Shown here: positions 9,081 to 16,397 of the stretch, one piece after another
Layout: the number at the start of each line of letters is the position of its first letter
Position numbering within the stretch: the first letter of the stretch is position 1
Origin: Bacteroidales bacterium
GTDB lineage: Bacteria > Bacteroidota > Bacteroidia > Bacteroidales > UBA932
Reading direction: 5' to 3'
DNA length: 36,219 nt
Assembly (NCBI GenBank): GCA_017962925.1
Contig: JAGCUK010000001.1
Span: forward strand, 1-36,219
Position numbers and translations under genes: made by a program
The notes under the pieces: generated by a model
The model's input: the letters and a program-made list of their open reading frames with translations, nothing else
Databases searched by the model: none
What the model was told of the DNA's origin: nothing

Positions 9081-9488
9081 CTACTGCACTCGCTCAATCT
9101 TGAACTGCTGGATTTCGTTTTTATCATCCGCACAGTAAACGAAGATTGTCACAAGGTAGGTTTCTCCACCGGCATTCAAATTGCCGAGAGCGTACTTCAT
9201 GTTGGCACGCCCTGCGGTATAGGTGACTTCGAACGACCGGGGGGTATGGGAGTTGAAGAAAGAATTGACGATCTGTCGCGCCTGGATCTTGCTGGAATTG
9301 CCTCCCTTGGAAAGCACGGTAATATCCAGATTCTCGGAAAACCATGCAGAAAGTGCCTCGGCATTACCCTGGGAGAGGTACTTTGAGATAGGGATGAACA
9401 CATCGTAACTGCCGCTCTGAGCTTTCGCCCCAAGAACGGACATCAGCATGATGGTCGCTGCCAGAAAAGCCTTGAACATAAAACGCAT
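9081..9488 (-). CDS. Secreted DUF4783-like protein
   Basis: A 135-aa exported protein. From the ATG at 9486-9488 it reads MRFMFKAFLAATIMLMSVLG with cleavage likely after AKA, then mature QSGSYDVFIPISKYL. The remainder (GNAEALSAWFSENLDITVLS, ARQIVNSFFNSHTPRSFEV, then strands to the FKIERVQ end) has the NTF2-like layout of Bacteroidota DUF4783 proteins, whose role is not known. An upstream in-frame start (9560) would overlap efp and put 24 residues before the signal peptide, so 9488 is preferred; 9479 is also possible. It lies between efp and rlmH. Confidence 0.78.
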   Translation of the reverse strand: MRFMFKAFLAATIMLMSVLGAKAQSGSYDVFIPISKYLSQGNAEALSAWFSENLDITVLSKGGNSSKIQARQIVNSFFNSHTPRSFEVTYTAGRANMKYALGNLNAGGETYLVTIFVYCADDKNEIQQFKIERVQ

Positions 9489-9552
9489 ACGCCCCGTTCC
9501 CAATGCAAATTCTTTGCCAGAAACGGAGCGCTGAAATGTGTAAGCGGATATG

Positions 9553-10116
9553 CTAAACACGCTGGCCGTAGGAACGGTCGGTGGTGTTGACGGTGATGAC
9601 GTCGCCCTGGTTGATGAAGAGGGGAACCATGATCTTGGCGCCGGTCTCGAGGGTGACTTCCTTCAAAGCAGAAGTGGAGGCGGTGTTGCCCTTAACTGCA
9701 GGCTCGGCATAGGTAACCTCGAGGGTCACATAGGTCGGGAGTTCGCAGGTGAGGCAACGCTCTTCGTCGGCCACGAACATCATTTCCACGTGCTGGCCTT
9801 CCTTCATAAGGTCGGAATTCTCCACTACATCGTGCGGAAGATGGATCTGCTCATAGGTCTCTTCGTGCATGAAGTTGAATCCGTCCTCATCGCCATAAAG
9901 GAACTGATAGGGGCGGCGCTCCACGTTGATGGTCTCGATCTTTGCACCGGCAGTGAAAGTATTTTCGAGGATGCGGCCGTTCTCGAGGTTACGCAGTTTT
10001 GTCTTGACGAAAGCGGGGCCCTTGCCGGGTTTAACGTGCTGGAACCATACGATCATGCAAGGCTTACCATTGTAATTCAGATAGAGGCCGTTTTTGAAAT
10101 CAGCTGTTGTTGCCAT
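9553..10116 (-). CDS. efp: Translation elongation factor P
   Basis: EF-P relieves ribosome stalling at proline runs. The 187-aa product begins MATTADFKNGLYL, has the domain I loop HVKPGKGPAFVKTKLRNL with Lys32 at the position that is modified in many bacteria, domain II with MEGQ-type DLMKEGQHVEMMFV, and domain III ending FINQGDVITVNTTDRSYGQRV. Length is normal. It is preceded by its own well-formed promoter (10152-10183), so it likely starts a transcript running on to the sensor kinase. Confidence 0.97.
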   Translation of the reverse strand: MATTADFKNGLYLNYNGKPCMIVWFQHVKPGKGPAFVKTKLRNLENGRILENTFTAGAKIETINVERRPYQFLYGDEDGFNFMHEETYEQIHLPHDVVENSDLMKEGQHVEMMFVADEERCLTCELPTYVTLEVTYAEPAVKGNTASTSALKEVTLETGAKIMVPLFINQGDVITVNTTDRSYGQRV

Positions 10117-10151
10117 ATATGTATCAATTAATTAGTTTCAAGTATAACGCG

Positions 10152-10183
10152 CAAAAATAATGATTCTGCCGGATTAATGCAAA
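10152..10183 (-). promoter_or_regulatory. Bacteroidota-type promoter for efp
   Basis: On the minus strand, TTTG (10180-10183) is followed by exactly 20 nt and TATTTTTG (10152-10159). This is the best consensus match in the window. The -33 element lies inside the last codons of ispH. The predicted 5' leader is about 30 nt and AT-rich. Confidence 0.65.
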
Positions 10184-11100
10184 TTTTTGATATGCCCCGC
10201 CACTTCTTCCAGCAGCCATTTGGGGGTAGATGTCGCACCGCACACTCCAACGGAGTCTTCCGGCCTGAACCAGGAAGGGTCGATTTCGGCAGCTGAACCG
10301 ACCAGATGCGTCCGCGGATTCTCGCCGGCGCACAGATTGCAAAGCACGTGTCCGTTCGAGCTCTCCTTGCCTGCCACGAATACGATTATGTCGTGCCTGC
10401 GGGCGAAATCCATCAATTCCTTGTGGCGGGATGCGACCTGACTGCAAATTGTATTGTGCACTTCGAGAAGCCCGGGGGCAGCCATCGTGGATGCCAGATA
10501 ATTGCAGAGCTGCTCGTATCCCGTAGGGCTTTTGGTGGTCTGGGAAAAGACATCTATGTGCCTGGCGACATCAATCTCGCCGGAATCGATAGCTGCCTCC
10601 AACTGCGGCACATCCTCCACCACTATAGCCTTGCCGTCCACTTGCCCGACCAGCCCCAACACCTCTGCATGGCCTATCTTTCCGAAAATGACTATCTGCC
10701 CGTCAGGAGAATGCCTCCGACTCGCCTCCCGAATGCTCTTCTGGATCTTCAGCACCACGGGGCAGGTGAAATCAATCACCTCGAAACCCTTCTCCCGCGC
10801 CAATTCATAGGTCCTTGGCGGCTCACCGTGGGCTCGGATCAGTAGCGTTTTCGCCGCGGAGACCGGCGCTTTTGCCGGCGAGCCTTCTTTTGGCGAGACG
10901 GTGAAAGACGCCGGCGCAGCGGTTAAAGAATCTATTGTAATTAAACCTTTATGCTGAAGCCTCGACAACTCAGCTTCATTGTGAACAATAGCCCCAAGAG
11001 AAAATAGCGTCCCCTTCTCTGCAAGGAACTTCTCCGCGCCACCGATCGCCCGGATCACTCCCCCACAGAAACCGGAATTACTGTCTATCTCTACGGTCAT
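10174..11100 (-). CDS. ispH: 4-hydroxy-3-methylbut-2-enyl diphosphate reductase
   Basis: Fe-S enzyme of the last step of the non-mevalonate isoprenoid pathway, giving IPP and DMAPP. Motifs in order: SGFCGGV (first cluster Cys), IVHNEAEL, RAHGEPP, FTCPVVLKIQ (second Cys region), GKIGHAEVLGLVGQ, FSQTTKSP, HNTICSQVASRHKEL, KESSNGHVLC and GVCGATSTPKWLLEEV. From the ATG at 11098-11100 the product is 308 aa, a normal length. The longer reading (start at 11145) adds 15 residues inside cmk and is unlikely. The ATG overlaps the cmk TGA by one base. Confidence 0.95.
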   Translation of the reverse strand: MTVEIDSNSGFCGGVIRAIGGAEKFLAEKGTLFSLGAIVHNEAELSRLQHKGLITIDSLTAAPASFTVSPKEGSPAKAPVSAAKTLLIRAHGEPPRTYELAREKGFEVIDFTCPVVLKIQKSIREASRRHSPDGQIVIFGKIGHAEVLGLVGQVDGKAIVVEDVPQLEAAIDSGEIDVARHIDVFSQTTKSPTGYEQLCNYLASTMAAPGLLEVHNTICSQVASRHKELMDFARRHDIIVFVAGKESSNGHVLCNLCAGENPRTHLVGSAAEIDPSWFRPEDSVGVCGATSTPKWLLEEVAGHIKNLH

Positions 11101-11804
11101 CAGCCAAGAATACCGAACCTGCCCTGAATCAGACCCAGGATCCAAACCAGCTCCTCGTGCAGATTCATATCGGAATTATCCAGCTCGAACGCATCCTCTG
11201 CACGCCTCAACGGCGAAGTCTCGCGATGCGAATCGATGTAATCACGTTCCTTGAGATTCTTCATCACCTCATCCATGGTGGCGGGAGTCCCCTTGGCCAC
11301 CAACTCGTCGAAGCGGCGCTGAGCACGCACCTCATCGCTCGCGGTCATGAATATTTTCAGTTCCGCAGCGGGGAAAACGGTGGTGCCGATATCGCGGCCA
11401 TCCATAATCACCCGCCCCTTCACGCTGAAAGCATGCAGGCGTTCATCCACCCAACTGCGCACAAACGGCACGGCAGAGATCGGGCTCACGTTGGAAGAAA
11501 CCTCCATAGTGCGTATCTCCTTTTCAATGTCGCGCTCGCCGCTGAAAAGGCGCGTCGCGCCATCCTCCGGACGCTCGAAATGCAGATCGAAGCCTGCAGC
11601 CAGCGCCTTCTTGAGACCGGGTTCGTCGATGCCGTCGGGGCCGATCAGGCCCTTCTCCATCGCAAGCAGGGTCACGCCCCTGTACATTGCACCGGAATCG
11701 AGGTAAAGAAAACCAAACTGCTTCGCCACAAGCTTGGCGAAAGTGCTTTTGCCAGTGGAAGACCATCCGTCCACGGCGATGATGATATCGGGTACTGCTA
11801 TCAT
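11100..11804 (-). CDS. cmk: Cytidylate kinase
   Basis: Phosphorylates CMP and dCMP with ATP. The 234-aa product has the P-loop IIIAVDGWSSTGKSTFAK, the substrate stretch FLYLDSGAMYRGVTLL, VIMDGRDIGTTVFPAA, and the C-terminal ERDYIDSHRETSPLRRAEDA typical of Cmk. The glycine-poor P-loop (GWSSTGKST instead of GPAGSGKST) is as in other Bacteroidota. The start overlaps the response regulator stop by 4 nt, and the stop overlaps ispH by 1 nt. Confidence 0.96.
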   Translation of the reverse strand: MIAVPDIIIAVDGWSSTGKSTFAKLVAKQFGFLYLDSGAMYRGVTLLAMEKGLIGPDGIDEPGLKKALAAGFDLHFERPEDGATRLFSGERDIEKEIRTMEVSSNVSPISAVPFVRSWVDERLHAFSVKGRVIMDGRDIGTTVFPAAELKIFMTASDEVRAQRRFDELVAKGTPATMDEVMKNLKERDYIDSHRETSPLRRAEDAFELDNSDMNLHEELVWILGLIQGRFGILG

Positions 11805-12946
11805 ACGAAATCAGTTACATCTTTTGCAGAAATGGGATTGCCTCCGAGGATCAGGAGGCGCTCCACCACATTGCGGAGTTCGCGGATATTGCCGGGCCAG
11901 TGGCGAGCCTGAAGCAATTTGACAGCCTCGTCGCTGAATGGCACCACGCTCTTGCCGTTCTCGGAGCAAATCTGCTCCACGAAATAATTCACCAGCTCGG
12001 GGATATCTTCCTTACGCTCGTCCAGGGTAGGAACTTTGATGAGGATGACGCTCAGACGATGGTAAAGGTCTTCGCGGAAACGCTTCTCCTCTATCTCCTT
12101 CAGGAGGTCTTTGTTGGTGGCCGCAATCACGCGCACATCCACCTGAATATCTTTGTCAGAACCCACTCGGGAGAGCTTTTTCTCCTGCAGCACGCGCAGC
12201 ACCTTTGCCTGGGCGGCCAGCGACATATCCCCTATCTCGTCGAGGAAAAGGGTGCCGCCGTCGGCCTGCTCGAATTTGCCCTTATGCTGCTTGATGGCGG
12301 ATGTGAAAGAACCCTTTTCGTGCCCGAAAAGCTCGCTTTCAATGAGTTCCGAGGGGATGGCTGCGCAGTTGACCTCGATATAAGGCATCGCGCTGCGCTC
12401 GCTCTGCTGATGCAGGCTGCGGGCGACGAGTTCCTTTCCAGTGCCGTTCGCGCCGGTGATCAGCACGCGCGCATCGGTGGGAGCCACCTTCGCGATCATA
12501 TCCCTTATCTGCTGCAAAGCGGCGGAAGAGCCCACCATCTGCTGCCCGTAAACCTTCTTCTTCAGCACCTTGTTGTCCTTTACCAGGATAGTGCGTTCGG
12601 AAGCGTTCTTAACGGTGATAAGGATGCGGTTCAGGTCCAGCGGTTTGGGTATATAATCGAAAGCCCCGCGCTTGATACAGTCGATGGCAGTTTCCAGATC
12701 CCCGTGGCCGGTGATCATGACCATAGCGGAATCTATCCCCTCCTCACGCACAAAATCCAGTACCTCGTTTCCATCTTTCACAGGCATCTTGATATCGCAG
12801 AAGACGACATCGTAGTGGTCTTTGGAGAGCAGGTCCATGCCCTGGGCGCCGTCTTCGGCAAGATCCACTTCGTAGCCTTCGTCGGCAAGTATTTCCTTGA
12901 GCGAATTGCGTATCGCGCGCTCGTCGTCTATTACTAGAATTTTCAT
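11801..12946 (-). CDS. NtrC-like response regulator without DNA-binding domain
   Basis: 381 aa. The receiver domain (about 1-120) has the acidic pair DD at 7-8, phospho-acceptor Asp51 (VVFCDIKMP) and YIPKPLD with the conserved Lys. The sigma-54-type AAA+ domain (about 140-375) has Walker A GANGTGKE, the loop GSFTSA in place of GAFTGA, Walker [10 protein letters not shown], sensor I AATNKDL, arginine finger [10 protein letters not shown] and sensor [17 protein letters not shown]. The protein stops there; the usual Fis-type helix-turn-helix (about 50-70 aa more) is missing. A 4-nt overlap with cmk argues against a recent frameshift. A good Shine-Dalgarno AAGGAGG (12954-12960) is encoded inside the lptB tail. 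The likely partner is the kinase at 5200-8601. Confidence 0.92.
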   Translation of the reverse strand: MKILVIDDERAIRNSLKEILADEGYEVDLAEDGAQGMDLLSKDHYDVVFCDIKMPVKDGNEVLDFVREEGIDSAMVMITGHGDLETAIDCIKRGAFDYIPKPLDLNRILITVKNASERTILVKDNKVLKKKVYGQQMVGSSAALQQIRDMIAKVAPTDARVLITGANGTGKELVARSLHQQSERSAMPYIEVNCAAIPSELIESELFGHEKGSFTSAIKQHKGKFEQADGGTLFLDEIGDMSLAAQAKVLRVLQEKKLSRVGSDKDIQVDVRVIAATNKDLLKEIEEKRFREDLYHRLSVILIKVPTLDERKEDIPELVNYFVEQICSENGKSVVPFSDEAVKLLQARHWPGNIRELRNVVERLLILGGNPISAKDVTDFV

Positions 12947-13770
12947 TATTCTTCCTCCTTATTTGCTGTCTCAGCTGCCTTGGCTGCTGCCTTCGCGGCC
13001 GCCAGCTGTGCCTCATGCTCCCTCTGAGCCCTCTCCACCGAGACGGAACGCTTCAGCACGAAGCCGGAGCCTAGGTACTTGGTGCGGACGTCTTCGTCTC
13101 CGGCGAGAGATTCTGGCGTGCCCTGCTGGAGGATAGTGCCTTCGTAGAGGAGGTAGGCGCGGTCCGTGATTGCCAGCGTTTCACCCACGTTATGGTCGGT
13201 GATGATGACTCCGATATTGCGGTATTTGAGTTTTGCGATGATATACTGGATGTCCTCCACAGCGATGGGGTCGACTCCCGCGAAGGGCTCGTCCAGAAGG
13301 ATGAATTTGGGGTCGATTGCCAGTGCCCGGGCGATTTCGCAGCGGCGGCGTTCACCACCGGAAAGCTGGATTCCCAGGCTCTTGCGCACCTTGGAGAGGT
13401 TGAATTCGTCGATCAGCTGCTCCATACGCTCCAGCCTTGCAGCCTTGTTCATGCCGGTCATCTCCATAACAGAGAGGATGTTATCCTCCACGCTCAGGCG
13501 GCGGAAGACGGATGCCTCCTGCGGGAGATAGCCCACGCCCTTCTGCGCACGCTTGTACATGGGGAGGCCCGTGAGTTCCTCGTCGTCCAGGAAGATACGT
13601 CCTTCGTTGGGCACGATCTGCCCGGTAATCATATAGAAGCTGGTGGTCTTGCCGGCACCGTTGGGGCCGAGGAAGCCGACGATCTCGCCTTGGTTAACTT
13701 CCATGGACACACCCTTCACGACGGTGCGTACGCCGTATTTCTTTACCAGATTTTCGCAGCGGAGTTTCAT
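12946..13770 (-). CDS. lptB: LPS export ABC transporter ATPase LptB
   Basis: ATPase that powers LPS extraction from the inner membrane with LptF/G. Motifs: Walker [21 protein letters not shown]-loop [13 protein letters not shown], signature [16 protein letters not shown], Walker [14 protein letters not shown] and the switch ITDHNVGE; the DEPFAGVDP stretch is typical of LptB. It is 274 aa against about 241 in E. coli; the extra part is a charged Ala/Glu/Lys-rich tail from about residue 243 ([20 protein letters not shown]), likely helical. Its TAA overlaps the next ATG by one base. Confidence 0.95.
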   Translation of the reverse strand: MKLRCENLVKKYGVRTVVKGVSMEVNQGEIVGFLGPNGAGKTTSFYMITGQIVPNEGRIFLDDEELTGLPMYKRAQKGVGYLPQEASVFRRLSVEDNILSVMEMTGMNKAARLERMEQLIDEFNLSKVRKSLGIQLSGGERRRCEIARALAIDPKFILLDEPFAGVDPIAVEDIQYIIAKLKYRNIGVIITDHNVGETLAITDRAYLLYEGTILQQGTPESLAGDEDVRTKYLGSGFVLKRSVSVERAQREHEAQLAAAKAAAKAAETANKEEE

Positions 13771-13776
13771 ATAATC

Positions 13777-15663
13777 CTAGTTGGCATCGAGGCCCAGGTC
13801 TTTTACAAGATGCAGGACCTCCGGGTTGCTGTTCATCAATTCCTGTGCCTTTTCGGCTGGCATATAAACTTTGTGTTCCACCTTCTCGAAGGGCTTGACG
13901 GTGACGTAGAGACGCACCTTGCCGCTGCCGAGTATGCGGGCGAAACTATTTTCCATAGTGTGGAGGAGGCCATCCTCTATCCATTTCTTCTGGGCTTCGT
14001 TGGTCACCTCGAAACTGACATTCTTGAAGCCTTCGGACTCATCTATGGTGAGGGTGGTGGTGCTGAGGGCATTGTGGAGGCGGGCCTTGCCGGCTGCGCA
14101 TTCCTTCACAAGTTCAGGCCATTTTTCGCGGATGGCTTCCTCTGAGGGAAGCTGGTCCGGGGCGGGGGCGGCAGTTTCTCCGGCATGGGATGCGCCAACA
14201 GTAGCCTCATCGTCACCGGCCAGCAGCCCGGACATCACGGCCTTGGCGCGGCTGCTACGCTTTGGCGCCGCCACTTTTGCAGTTTCTTTATCTGCCGGTT
14301 CGGCCGCGGGGACTTCTGCAGGCGCGACTGCCGGTTCCGGCATCTCCGGAACGGTATCTACCTCCAGAAGTTCTATGACTTCATCGTCTGACGGTTTTTG
14401 AGGATGGCGGATATCTTGCTGATTATCAACTCTTTGGGCTATTGCCTCCCCCTTGTTTTCAGCGGGGAGAGACATTGCCTTTTCGCTGATATTCAAAGAT
14501 TTAGCCGCCACGGGACCGGGAGCGGCAGGTTCCTTCACTGCGTTCGGAATGACAGTCGCGCTTTCCGGTATGCCGCCGAGGAACGCCAACTTCATCAGGG
14601 CATATTCGATATGCAGCCTCTGATTGGTGCTGGCCTTATACCCGGCCTCGCAATCAGTAATTATCCCGAGCGCATCGTAGATGAACTTCAGGCTGCAGCG
14701 GGAGGCCTGCTCACGATACTTTGCCTTGAGCGAATCAGGCAGATCCAGCAGGGAATCCAGCCCACCCGTACGCGCCACCAGCAGATTGCGGAAATGCTCG
14801 CCGAGGGCGGAAACGAAGTGCAAGGCATTGAAGCCTTTCGAAAGGATATCGTTGAAGCCCAGCAGAGCCGAGGCATAGTCCTTCACCAGGAAGTTCTCCA
14901 CCAGGGAGAAACTATATTCATAGTCCAGCACGCCGAGATTGCGGATCACATCGGCATAGTGGATATCGTTGCCGCAGAAGGCCACGGTCTGGTCGAAGAT
15001 GGTGAGCGCATCGCGCATGGCGCCATCCGCCTTCTGAGCAATCACGTGCAAAGATTCATCATCCACCTTCACCCCTTCTTTATCCGCGATGCCGCGGAGA
15101 TTACGCACCATGTCGGAAATGCCGATGCGGTTGAAATCGTAGGTCTGGCAGCGGGAAAGGATGGTCGGCAGCACCTTGTGTTTTTCGGTGGTGCAAAGAA
15201 TGAAGATAGCGTATGACGGGGGTTCCTCCAGCGTCTTGAGGAAGGCGTTGAATGCCGCCTGGCTGAGCATATGCACCTCGTCGATGATATACACGCTGTA
15301 GTTACCGACCTGAGGAGGAATCTGCACTTTCTCCATCAGAGTTTTGATATCCTCAACGCTGTTGTTGGAGGCGGCGTCAAGCTCGTATATGCAGTAGGAC
15401 CTGCCCTCCGCGAAGGATACACAGGATTCACACTCGCCGCATGGCTCCATATTTGCAGACGGATGCATGCAGTTGATGGTTTTGGCAAAGATACGGGCCG
15501 TGCTCGTCTTGCCGACGCCGCGGGGGCCGCAGAACAGGTAGGCATGCGCCAGCTGGCCGCGGAGAATGGAATTCTTCAGGGTCCTGGCGATATTATCCTG
15601 CCCTATCAGGGTCTCGAAAGAGTCCGGGCGGTACTTGCGTGCAGATACAATATACTCACTCAT
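13777..15663 (-). CDS. dnaX: DNA polymerase III subunit gamma/tau
   Basis: Clamp-loader ATPase. With the ATG at 15661-15663 (MSEYIVSARKYRPDSFETL) the product is 628 aa. The AAA+ part has Walker A CGPRGVGKTSTARIF, a zinc-binding Cys set at 65, 75, 78 and 81 (CMHP...CGECESC), Walker B IIDEVHML and the SRC motif LPTILSRCQTYDF. Domain III follows to about 385. Then comes a low-complexity linker rich in Pro, Ala and Glu (about 390-520) and a C-terminal domain to the end. An upstream in-frame start (15741) would add 26 residues with no family match. No A-rich slippery site was seen that would yield a separate gamma form. Confidence 0.95.
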   Translation of the reverse strand: MSEYIVSARKYRPDSFETLIGQDNIARTLKNSILRGQLAHAYLFCGPRGVGKTSTARIFAKTINCMHPSANMEPCGECESCVSFAEGRSYCIYELDAASNNSVEDIKTLMEKVQIPPQVGNYSVYIIDEVHMLSQAAFNAFLKTLEEPPSYAIFILCTTEKHKVLPTILSRCQTYDFNRIGISDMVRNLRGIADKEGVKVDDESLHVIAQKADGAMRDALTIFDQTVAFCGNDIHYADVIRNLGVLDYEYSFSLVENFLVKDYASALLGFNDILSKGFNALHFVSALGEHFRNLLVARTGGLDSLLDLPDSLKAKYREQASRCSLKFIYDALGIITDCEAGYKASTNQRLHIEYALMKLAFLGGIPESATVIPNAVKEPAAPGPVAAKSLNISEKAMSLPAENKGEAIAQRVDNQQDIRHPQKPSDDEVIELLEVDTVPEMPEPAVAPAEVPAAEPADKETAKVAAPKRSSRAKAVMSGLLAGDDEATVGASHAGETAAPAPDQLPSEEAIREKWPELVKECAAGKARLHNALSTTTLTIDESEGFKNVSFEVTNEAQKKWIEDGLLHTMENSFARILGSGKVRLYVTVKPFEKVEHKVYMPAEKAQELMNSNPEVLHLVKDLGLDAN

Positions 15664-15670
15664 AAGATTA

Positions 15671-15678
15671 CAAAAATA
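15671..15678 (-). promoter_or_regulatory. Possible -7 box for dnaX operon
   Basis: Minus strand TATTTTTG fits TAnnTTTG and ends 7 nt before the dnaX ATG. There is no good -33 TTTG at the proper distance. It would leave a nearly leaderless mRNA for dnaX-lptB-regulator-cmk-ispH. Confidence 0.35.
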
Positions 15679-15691
15679 ATAAAATAAAGTG

Positions 15692-15699
15692 TAAATTTG
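15692..15699 (+). promoter_or_regulatory. Possible -7 box for the divergent secreted-protein gene
   Basis: Plus strand TAAATTTG fits TAnnTTTG, about 15 nt before the ATG at 15714. It lies within the roughly 50-nt AT-rich spacer shared with dnaX, so the two divergent promoters nearly touch. Confidence 0.35.
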
Positions 15700-15713
15700 C
15701 CCTTGTGAGAGAT

Positions 15714-16385
15714 ATGATGAAAAAATATTTGCTTGTCGCACTGCTGATTATCTGCAATATCGCCGCCTACGGCGAAGGCAAGGTTTATACCCGCAGAGCA
15801 CGTCTGGAAGACTTTCCTTCCCGCACTACCCGCATAGTTCTCACCGGGCAGGAGTTATTCAATGTGGTGCTGAAAGAAGAGATCAGCAGCCGCTGGATGG
15901 TTTCGCCATATGAGTTCTGCTCAGTCGCAGACTATACCCGCGACCGCTACACCGACCTCTACTATTTCATCCGCTTCACATTCGATAACGATTTCACCTA
16001 CATGACCCTCTCCAAGGGCGGTGATCCCGACAACGAAAACCAGCTGAAGCAAGGCTTCGACGTGGTGAGCATTCCCATCGCTCCCGCGGAGATGACCGGA
16101 GGCGACGAACTCGTCTATCTCCCCGCCTACATCGACATAATGCAGGAGTACATCACCCGGGCGATGGAATCCGAAAAAGTGGCCTACCGCGGCCTCAAGG
16201 GCATCTGCTCGAAACCCATCGGCCCCATCTACACCGACCGCCAGCAGGCCATTTCCGCCTTCCTCGCAGGAGATGCCTTTGCAAACGCAAAGGTGGTGAT
16301 AACCTCATCGTCCTCGAACAAGAGGATCGAGATGGTCATCACCACCGATACTCACGAACTCCGCGGTATCCGCAGAAAGAACTAG
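15714..16385 (+). CDS. Secreted protein of unknown function
   Basis: 223 aa from the ATG at 15714 (15717 or a GTG at 15705 are alternatives). It starts MMKKYLLVALLIICNIAAYG, a signal peptide with cleavage likely after the YG/EG region. The mature part has no motif I recognise. It contains RIVLTGQELFNVVLKEEISSR, an aromatic stretch TDLYYFIRFTFDNDFTYMTL, DELVYLPAYIDIMQEYITRAM and a Ser-rich SSSSNKRIEMVITTDTHELRG near the end. There are no membrane segments apart from the signal and no lipobox Cys; only two Cys remain in the mature protein. Divergent from dnaX and convergent with the PUL; 12 nt separate it from the last PUL gene. Confidence 0.75.
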   Translation: MMKKYLLVALLIICNIAAYGEGKVYTRRARLEDFPSRTTRIVLTGQELFNVVLKEEISSRWMVSPYEFCSVADYTRDRYTDLYYFIRFTFDNDFTYMTLSKGGDPDNENQLKQGFDVVSIPIAPAEMTGGDELVYLPAYIDIMQEYITRAMESEKVAYRGLKGICSKPIGPIYTDRQQAISAFLAGDAFANAKVVITSSSSNKRIEMVITTDTHELRGIRRKN

Positions 16386-16397
16386 GAGTTCATCTTT

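Noticed and set aside
13777-15663. Programmed frameshift in dnaX giving a gamma form
   Set aside because: No A6-A7 slippery run with a following hairpin was seen near the end of the ATPase part.
16386-16397. Shared terminator between the convergent secreted-protein gene and the PUL
   Set aside because: The 12-nt gap and flanks show no GC-rich hairpin with a T run. The same is true of the 6-nt xseA-der gap.
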